DNA of 38,429 nucleotides from Pseudobutyrivibrio sp. UBA1225 (lineage in GTDB: Bacteria > Bacillota > Clostridia > Lachnospirales > Lachnospiraceae): contig DBWZ01000062.1 of NCBI GenBank assembly GCA_002309345.1, positions 5,196-43,624 of the forward strand. The letters are read 5' to 3'. Both the position numbers and the translations under genes were made by a program. A model generated the notes under the pieces. It saw only the letters and a program-made list of their open reading frames with translations, was not told where the DNA came from and made no database searches. This document shows positions 33,131 to 38,429 of this stretch, piece after piece (positions within the stretch are counted from its first letter, which is position 1; each line of letters begins with the position of its first letter).

Positions 33131-33730
33131 ATGAAAGTTAAAAAATATGCATTGATTGCTACAGCTCTTATGATTATTGGCGCAACTAGTGTTAAACCAG
33201 CCATGGCATACTTTACTGATACACAGCGGGCAACAGGCATGGTAACAATAAAAGAAGAGCCAAGCTTTGAGCCTCATGAAAAAGTTGAGGACATGGTTAA
33301 GGAAGTCAGCATTAAGAACACTGGAGATTACGATGTGTTTGTCAGAGTTAAAGCCATCTACGGCAAGAACTTTGAAGTGGTAATGGATACTTCTAAGAAT
33401 AATGCTGGATGGTCACTTAAGGAAGACGGCTTTTACTATTATGACAAGGTGGTTGCCGTTGGTAAGGAATCACCAAAACTTTTCCTTAAGGTTAATGTCT
33501 TAGATGATGCTAAGGTATCAAAGGATTTCAATATCATAATCGTACAGGAAGCAACAACGGCATTGTATGATGATAATGGAGTTACATGTGATTGGAACAA
33601 AGTAATCACAAGAAGCGATCAAGCACAAGGTCAACATACAGTTGAAATTATAAATGGTACAAATACACAACAGCAACCTAGTGGAGCGAGCACCTCTGAA
33701 GGTAGTAATTCGAATGGAGGTGAGCAGTAA
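33131..33730 (+). CDS. TasA/camelysin-like exported protein
   Basis: A 199-aa protein with the N-terminus typical of TasA/CalY-type fibre proteins: a hydrophobic signal segment ending in PAMAYFTDTQ (24-32), normally cut by a SipW-type signal peptidase, then a beta-sandwich (about 35-165) with VKEVSIKNTGDYDVFVRVK and LKVNVLDD. The last 30 residues are a Ser/Gln/Asn-rich tail. No SipW gene is in the window. The next start codon overlaps its stop by one base. TasA relatives form biofilm fibres in Bacillus; the role here is inferred. Confidence 0.75.
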   Translation: MKVKKYALIATALMIIGATSVKPAMAYFTDTQRATGMVTIKEEPSFEPHEKVEDMVKEVSIKNTGDYDVFVRVKAIYGKNFEVVMDTSKNNAGWSLKEDGFYYYDKVVAVGKESPKLFLKVNVLDDAKVSKDFNIIIVQEATTALYDDNGVTCDWNKVITRSDQAQGQHTVEIINGTNTQQQPSGASTSEGSNSNGGEQ

Positions 33731-34449
33731 TGATTAAAAAAATATCAAAGCCTCTAGTTATCCTTTCAGTAGGATTACTTCTCCTAGCAATAAGTGCGGT
33801 GGGCTCTACAAGAGCTGCTCTTAATGCAAGGTCTGAAAAATACATTATGCAGGCAAATACACCAAAGTTGCATGTTGATTTGCTAGAAGAGCAAAACGGA
33901 AGCTTCGTCAGTGTAGAGGGTGAGGATACACTAAAATTCACCAGCATTGATAGAAACAACTTCCATATTGGACAAACTTATCCTGAGAAGGTCAAAGTAG
34001 TTAACAATGACGGTTGCAAGGAGTTTGTTAGAGTTACAGTCAAGAAAAGTTGGGCAAATCCTGATAAAACAAAGGATACAACTTTAGATCCTAGACTTAT
34101 TGAGTTGGGTGTTAATACTGCTGATTGGTATGAAAACCCAAGTGAGAGTACAGCGGAAGAATCTGTATACTACCTCTTACCAGTGTTTAACCCTGGTGAG
34201 GAGAAAATCCTTTTAAATAGTGTAAAGATTAACGGTCAGGTTCTTGAAAAAGTTACTGTTGAAGATTATTTCGAAAACGGTACAAAGGTAGAAGGCACAG
34301 TTGTCAACAAATACGAGTACAATGGAAAGTCCTTCTACGTAGAAGTCAAGGTAGACGCAGTTCAAAATCATAGCCCTATTTCAGCTATCAAAAATGCTTG
34401 GGGCATAGATGTAGATGCAGACGAGAACATGATTCACAAGATCAAGTAG
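33730..34449 (+). CDS. Second TasA/camelysin-like exported protein
   Basis: A 239-aa protein. Signal segment (about 8-24) followed by GSTRAALNARSEKY (25-38), another SipW-type signal ending, and a beta-rich body: KLHVDLLEEQNGSFV, FHIGQTYPEKVKVVNNDGCKEFVRVTVKKSW and YYLLPVFNPGEE (a pro-gly loop usual in these folds). No membrane or wall anchor. Its ATG overlaps the previous stop (TAATG) and GGAGGTGA lies inside the previous gene, so translation is coupled and the two products may be needed in fixed ratio. Confidence 0.72.
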   Translation: MIKKISKPLVILSVGLLLLAISAVGSTRAALNARSEKYIMQANTPKLHVDLLEEQNGSFVSVEGEDTLKFTSIDRNNFHIGQTYPEKVKVVNNDGCKEFVRVTVKKSWANPDKTKDTTLDPRLIELGVNTADWYENPSESTAEESVYYLLPVFNPGEEKILLNSVKINGQVLEKVTVEDYFENGTKVEGTVVNKYEYNGKSFYVEVKVDAVQNHSPISAIKNAWGIDVDADENMIHKIK

Positions 34450-34471
34450 TATTCAAAGGAGAGAGTAAGAA

Positions 34472-35305
34472 ATGATGAAAAAATTAATAAATGGCATTCT
34501 GGCTCTTTGCATTGGTGCTCTTGTGATGGTTAGTCAAAGCATCGTAGCATCGGCCGAGGATGGAGTTAAAACAGAATATTCTTGGAATGTTACATACAAA
34601 GGGACAAGCGGAAATGCCTTTGAATCAACATATGATGTTAATAAGGCAAATCTATCAGGAGTAATGCCAGGAGACACTGTAGTTTATACAGCACAATATA
34701 CAAACGCGACAGAAAAATCTACTGATTTTTATCTTAGCACAGAGGTTTTCAGTTCTTTGGAGGATACTCCAAATGTAAGCTCACAGGGTGGTGCGTATAC
34801 ATTTAAGATTGAAAACCAGGGACCAAACGGCAATCAGATTTTATTTAACAATATTGTAGGTGGTGATTCCTCTACAGTTGATCCGGTTGGTTTGAAGCAG
34901 CTTAATACAGATGGTAATTCATATTTTTCACTTGGATCAATTGCTCCAGGTGCCAGCGGAAAGATTATTATCACTGTAAAGGTTGATGGAAATTCACAGG
35001 ACAACAGCTACATGTCAACATTAGCAAGGCTTTCAGTTGTTTTTGCAGCTCAGTCAACAGATGACGCTAATGGAGGAAAGAAGATTACCAATGATGGTAA
35101 ACGACTTATCCAGCAGGTTGTCAAATCAGAAGATGGCGGAACAGAGGTAGTTATCATTGATGAAGAGATTCCAACCTCGGGAGAAAATCCAATAACAGGT
35201 GATTCAATGTTCCCACTTTTGATGTGCGCTATTTGTTTAGTAGTTGGTTTGGTATTTATCTTGTGGTACTTCAAGCTTACAAGAGAGCAGAAGGAGGAAG
35301 CTTAA
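34472..35305 (+). CDS. TasA-like surface protein ending in NPITG plus membrane helix
   Basis: A 277-aa protein. Signal peptide (1-28, ASA-E), a beta-sandwich (about 32-200) with LSGVMPGDTVVYTAQYTNATEKSTDFYLS, similar in build to the TasA-like neighbours, then a linker and NPITGDSMF (239-247), a hydrophobic helix (about 248-268) and a charged tail. The motif stands where LPXTG would, so it may be a sortase signal of altered type, or the helix may simply stay in the membrane. AAAGGAGAG precedes the ATG. Only one TasA-like protein of the three is anchored, which would suit a fibre base. Confidence 0.72.
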   Translation: MMKKLINGILALCIGALVMVSQSIVASAEDGVKTEYSWNVTYKGTSGNAFESTYDVNKANLSGVMPGDTVVYTAQYTNATEKSTDFYLSTEVFSSLEDTPNVSSQGGAYTFKIENQGPNGNQILFNNIVGGDSSTVDPVGLKQLNTDGNSYFSLGSIAPGASGKIIITVKVDGNSQDNSYMSTLARLSVVFAAQSTDDANGGKKITNDGKRLIQQVVKSEDGGTEVVIIDEEIPTSGENPITGDSMFPLLMCAICLVVGLVFILWYFKLTREQKEEA

Positions 35306-35307
35306 GG

Positions 35308-36510
35308 ATGAAACTTAGAAATAAATTGTTAAGCCTACTTTCAACTGCATTGTGTTGTACATGGGTATTTTCATTTGCAAGTATTGATGCACATGCCGGC
35401 GAAATTCAAAGAAATGGCGAAGGTAAATATGAGTATCGCATTAACATTTCTTTGTCAGGTGGCGAAGGATTCAAATTTAATGAAGAAGCTGCAAAGGCTA
35501 TATTTGGAAGCAATGTCACTATTTCAGGCGATGAGCTAGTGGTATCACATGTTCCTTACGGAGCTAAATACGATGTGCAAATCAATGATGGTGCCCATAA
35601 TTCATATCTAGTTACTGAGCCTTCAACTGTTGATGAGGCTGGTCTTATCTATTATGTTAAAGGTCTTAGATTAGCAGGCGATGACAAAGTTATCGATTCT
35701 GTTGTGACAGATAAAAAGGATCAGAGTGGCAATAACATTATTGATTTCAGTGATGTTGCTCATATCAGTATCACAGGTGATGAAGAGTATGTTGTGGCTT
35801 ATGGTGTTGGTCAGTCGGTACAATACACTATTAGATATGTCGACAAGAACAACAATCCACTTTTACCAGATGAAAGTAAATTCGGCGCACGTGGACGTAA
35901 AATCTACGTACCTAGTAAGCATATAGATGGTTACAAGCCTGATGCATATTTTAAAACAAAGTCTAGCGGTCTTGATAAGGGAGATGTTTTTACATTTGTA
36001 TATTCTGAAAATCCTGCTACCGTAGTTCAGGGTCAGGATATTGTCTATGAAGAGACAACTACTGTTGTTGGTCCTCCAACTTATGAGTATCAGTACAATC
36101 GTAGACCTACAGTAATGACTGGTGTTATTGATAATCGTGGACGCGGAAACAATGGTGGCGGTAATGGCGGAGCCGGTGGAAATGGCAATGGCAATGCCAA
36201 CGCTAATAATGGCGCAAACGCAGGTGCAGGCGCAGATGCCAACGTTGATGGCGGAAATAATGCTGATGATACAACAGTAATTCCAGACGAGGATGCACCT
36301 CGTGATGTTGTAGATATTGAGGACGAGCTTACAGCTCTTCACGGACAAAAGGGTACGGACAACAATATTGTTCGTAAAGCATACCTCGGAGCCGCAATTG
36401 CTATTGTGGCACTTGGAGCTATTCTTGCAGCACTTATCATTGCAGGTAAGAAGAGAAAAGCAGAGCTTTCAGGAATAGAATCAGACGTAGACGATACAGA
36501 CAACAATTAA
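35308..36510 (+). CDS. MucBP-like membrane-anchored surface protein
   Basis: A 400-aa protein and the last gene of the fibre operon. Signal peptide (1-30, DAHA-G), a beta-domain (35-165), a MucBP-like domain (about 171-234; YTIRYVDKNNNPLLPDE and IDGYKPDAYF), a linker with VVGPPTYEYQYNR, a Gly/Asn/Ala-rich stretch (about 275-314), an acidic region and a membrane helix (about 360-381) followed by KKRK and an acidic cytoplasmic end. There is no LPXTG, and the tail after the helix is long (about 20 residues), so it is probably a true membrane anchor. Start at 35308 with AAGGAGGAAG upstream; a frame opening at 35224 lies inside the previous gene. It starts two bases after the previous stop. Confidence 0.75.
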   Translation: MKLRNKLLSLLSTALCCTWVFSFASIDAHAGEIQRNGEGKYEYRINISLSGGEGFKFNEEAAKAIFGSNVTISGDELVVSHVPYGAKYDVQINDGAHNSYLVTEPSTVDEAGLIYYVKGLRLAGDDKVIDSVVTDKKDQSGNNIIDFSDVAHISITGDEEYVVAYGVGQSVQYTIRYVDKNNNPLLPDESKFGARGRKIYVPSKHIDGYKPDAYFKTKSSGLDKGDVFTFVYSENPATVVQGQDIVYEETTTVVGPPTYEYQYNRRPTVMTGVIDNRGRGNNGGGNGGAGGNGNGNANANNGANAGAGADANVDGGNNADDTTVIPDEDAPRDVVDIEDELTALHGQKGTDNNIVRKAYLGAAIAIVALGAILAALIIAGKKRKAELSGIESDVDDTDNN

Positions 36511-36527
36511 ATTAAAAGTTTTAGATG

Positions 36528-36556
36528 CCTAGCTGGTTTCCAGCTAGGTATTTTTT
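36528..36556 (+). terminator. Terminator of the surface-fibre operon
   Basis: CCTAGCTGG and CCAGCTAGG form a perfect 9-bp stem with loop TTT (36528-36548), followed by TATTTTTTG. Confidence 0.9.
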
Positions 36557-36640
36557 GCTTTGAAGGAATTGTCGGAATATAATGCCAAAAAGCAATAATT
36601 TAATCGGGATTGGAGAATAGTAGGCATTGACGTCCGAATG

Positions 36641-36670
36641 TTGCATTTTGGCGAGTATTATGTTTATAAT
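36641..36670 (+). promoter_or_regulatory. Promoter of the paralogous secreted-protein pair
   Basis: TTGCAT (36641-36646), an 18-base spacer and a perfect TATAAT (36665-36670), 39 bases before the start codon. Confidence 0.65.
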
Positions 36671-36709
36671 GTGCTGGAACGTAAACGCCAACTTGAAGGA
36701 GGACACAAG

Positions 36710-37378
36710 ATGAAGAGAAAAATTGTGACAAGTTTAATGGCAACATCTTTGGCGATAATCCTATGCACGGGTGTTGTTCATGCATCAGGCTGTAAATGCA
36801 AAAAGAAAGATGTTCAGCCTGAAAAGGATATAACACTTGTTAACGAAGTAGATGTAAATGGTGAAAAAATACCTGCTTTGGATTATTTGAATTTTAATGG
36901 CGTATCTTATTCATGGAAAGATGTGGAGTCGTTTGAAGAAGTACTGATTGACAAAGATCAGGCAGAGCATGTAGGTGTAGATTTATTTGCTTCACCTGTA
37001 CAGGGATTATTTAGAAATCCTGAAGACGGAAATTATTCCGGCTACATTACTAGTAAAAAATTTTTGGTAGAAAAGTGGTATATTCAGTCAGCTAAAACTC
37101 AGTTTGCCAACGGAATTACGATAGGTTCTTCACAAGAAGATGTTAGGGCTACCTTTGGAGAGCCACAGAGCGTTACTGACAATTATTCTGGTGGCGATTT
37201 GGATTTATTATATGAGAACGACGACGTTAAAGTATGTTTTGAAATAAAGGATAATGCAGTCTTTGAGATTATTGTAACTAGTAAGGCTACAGAGGCAGAT
37301 GAAGAAGTTAGTTTAATGTATTCGCTTGTAGATAAATTCCGTAGCACCCTAGAACATGGTGGCGGTATTTTTAATTAG
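36710..37378 (+). CDS. Secreted protein with BamE/BLIP-like domain, paralogue A
   Basis: A 222-aa exported protein of unknown role. Signal sequence (1-25), then GCKCKKK; the ASGC at 25-28 could be a lipobox with Cys28 lipidated, or the signal may be cut by ordinary signal peptidase after HAS. The body has LFRNPEDGNYSGY near 100 and FANGITIGSSQEDVRATFGEP (about 131-151), which reads like the helix-turn of SmpA/BamE or BLIP-type domains (the usual GxxxxxVxxxxGxP pattern). Start at 36710 with AAGGAGG upstream; a frame opening at 36638 lies over the promoter and is rejected. 36 bases separate it from a close paralogue. Confidence 0.75.
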   Translation: MKRKIVTSLMATSLAIILCTGVVHASGCKCKKKDVQPEKDITLVNEVDVNGEKIPALDYLNFNGVSYSWKDVESFEEVLIDKDQAEHVGVDLFASPVQGLFRNPEDGNYSGYITSKKFLVEKWYIQSAKTQFANGITIGSSQEDVRATFGEPQSVTDNYSGGDLDLLYENDDVKVCFEIKDNAVFEIIVTSKATEADEEVSLMYSLVDKFRSTLEHGGGIFN

Positions 37379-37414
37379 TTAGCAAAACAATTTTACAGAG
37401 GAGGACATAATATA

Positions 37415-38107
37415 ATGAAGAGAAAAATTTTAACCAGTTTATTTGCAGTATCATTAGCAATATTAGCATGTTCCAATGTATCGCAGGCTTGTAATAAAAA
37501 ATGCAAAGAGCCTGTGAGAAAACCAGAAGCGGAAGTAGTAACTAGTGAAGAAGTGACTGACGAAGCCAAAGAGCAGGTAGATGATGTTGAAGAAATATCA
37601 CCTATGAATTATATGAAATATGATGGAGTAGCATATTCGTTAAAGGATGCTGATTCTTATAAGGATGTATTAATTGATGAAACTCAAATAGAACCTAGCT
37701 ATTTTATGGTAGAGTCAGAAACTGTTAAGCTAGCTGAAGGCTATTTTAGGAATCCTTCAGAAGGAGAGTTTGACGGTTATTTTGTACGGGATAAATTTTT
37801 GATAGATACTATGTATATTTATTCTGATAAATTTGAGTTTGCCAATGGTATAAAAATAGGTTCATCATTAGAAGATGTGGAAGCTACCTTCGGAAGCCCA
37901 GTTAGATATGGAAATAACAGTGATGGTGAAATTAATCGATTGACATATGAGAACGAGGATTTCACAATCGTTTTTGAATTTGAAGAAAGTGGGCTTACAG
38001 AAATACGCATAGAGAATAAAGCAGTAAAAAATAATTCGGATGTACAAGAATATATGACAGAGATCGAACGATTTTTCGGAATGCTAAGCGGTGATATCAT
38101 CAACTAA
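37415..38107 (+). CDS. Secreted protein with BamE/BLIP-like domain, paralogue B
   Basis: A 230-aa tandem paralogue of the preceding protein: the same signal sequence pattern (MKRKI-TSL-A-SLAI), Cys-rich start after the signal (CNKKC, 26-30), a longer acidic linker (about 36-63), then FRNPSEGEFDGYF near 111 and FANGIKIGSSLEDVEATFGSP (about 142-162). ILAC at 16-19 is another possible lipobox. GAGGAGGA lies 9 bases before the ATG. A strong terminator follows, so the two form a bicistronic unit made by gene duplication. No similarity to the fibre proteins upstream is seen. Confidence 0.78.
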   Translation: MKRKILTSLFAVSLAILACSNVSQACNKKCKEPVRKPEAEVVTSEEVTDEAKEQVDDVEEISPMNYMKYDGVAYSLKDADSYKDVLIDETQIEPSYFMVESETVKLAEGYFRNPSEGEFDGYFVRDKFLIDTMYIYSDKFEFANGIKIGSSLEDVEATFGSPVRYGNNSDGEINRLTYENEDFTIVFEFEESGLTEIRIENKAVKNNSDVQEYMTEIERFFGMLSGDIIN

Positions 38108-38111
38108 AATG

Positions 38112-38143
38112 ATAAAGCTAAGGGCTTTGGCCCTTAGCTTTAT
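38112..38143. terminator. Terminator after the paralogous pair
   Basis: A perfect 14-bp stem, ATAAAGCTAAGGGC (38112-38125) with its complement (38130-38143), loop TTTG. The plus-strand continuation is T-poor (TGCTTTAA), but the stem itself ends in T-rich bases; it could serve both strands. Confidence 0.8.
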
Positions 38144-38429
38144 TGCTTTAACGCACTGTATATTAGCCCCGGCCCGCCCTGCTTGCAGCCCCAGAGGGAC
38201 CTGCTGACATAGCATAAGATTATGATTTTCTATAATGCTAATATCACCATCCTTATTTGTGGATGTGCTTTCAACTATTTACAATTCTGACGTGAATGTA
38301 TGTCTCCTTATGGACATGCATTTATACTAATTAGAGAAAGCTCCGCAAAACTAGCTTAGTAGCAATTGACGCGCATTGGAATGAGCTTAGTGAAAGTGTA
38401 AGCGATTTTTTACATATATAGTCATCAGC
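38144..38429. other. Non-coding right edge
   Basis: No convincing reading frame. Small hairpins are present: TAGCAT/ATGCTA (38210-38240), CATCC/GGATG (38248-38265) and ATGTATGTC/GACATGCAT (38296-38321, one T-G pair). A possible leader of a gene beyond the window; no riboswitch class is recognised. Confidence 0.4.

Noticed and set aside
35863..36348. A 161-codon minus-strand frame opposite the Gly/Asn-rich end of the last fibre gene
   Set aside because: Its low-complexity Ile/Cys/Ser composition mirrors the repetitive plus-strand codons; no ribosome site and no motif.

Overview
The window looks like a chromosomal segment of a low-GC Gram-positive anaerobe of the Lachnospiraceae, most like Butyrivibrio, Pseudobutyrivibrio or Roseburia. 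The main markers are a butyryl-CoA:acetate CoA-transferase, a GH51 arabinofuranosidase, a thioredoxin reductase without an NADPH site, strong AGGAGG ribosome sites, and sortase and TasA-like surface proteins. The genus is an inference. I see no rRNA, tRNA, CRISPR array, transposase, integrase or phage gene.

Left part (1-16.2 kb). A strong promoter overlapped by two tandem OhrR-type operators drives thioredoxin reductase, thioredoxin and an OhrR-like organic-peroxide sensor, so this looks like a self-regulated redox operon. A minus-strand pair follows (TPR protein, then a membrane-anchored protein of unknown function), divergent from a hybrid histidine kinase with a 7TMR-DISM-like sensor. Next come a cytosolic-type 5'-nucleotidase whose ribosome site lies in a hairpin, an acyl-CoA thioesterase, a DUF4015 glycoside-hydrolase-like protein, the butyrate-forming CoA-transferase, a secreted UshA-type 5'-nucleotidase, a phosphoribosyltransferase-like protein, a patatin-like lipase, a Gx-transporter (HepI/EetB-like) protein and a Cys-rich DUF6171-like protein.

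Middle part (16.2-23.5 kb). GH51 arabinofuranosidase, ApbE flavin transferase coupled to a NusG-domain-II (EetA-like) protein, a DegV/FakB lipid-binding protein, a DUF308 membrane protein, a small unknown, a TetR-like regulator, a MntP-like membrane protein and a family 2 glycosyltransferase. ApbE, the NusG-II protein and the Gx transporter are the kind of parts found in flavin-based electron-transfer loci, here split by the GH51 gene.

Right part (23.5-38.1 kb). A 130-bp nest of overlapping hairpins and a strong terminator precede a nine-gene surface-fibre operon: a 1577-aa fibro-slime adhesin (LPETG), a major pilin (LPFTG), two class C-like sortases, a CnaB-like secreted protein without a sorting motif, two proteins with TasA/camelysin-type N-termini, a third TasA-like protein ending in NPITG plus a membrane segment, and a MucBP-like membrane-anchored protein. 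This combination of sortase-pilus parts and TasA-like fibre parts in one transcription unit is the most interesting system in the window. After a terminator, two tandem paralogous secreted proteins with a BamE/BLIP-like domain close the annotated part; the last 290 bases hold no gene that I can support.
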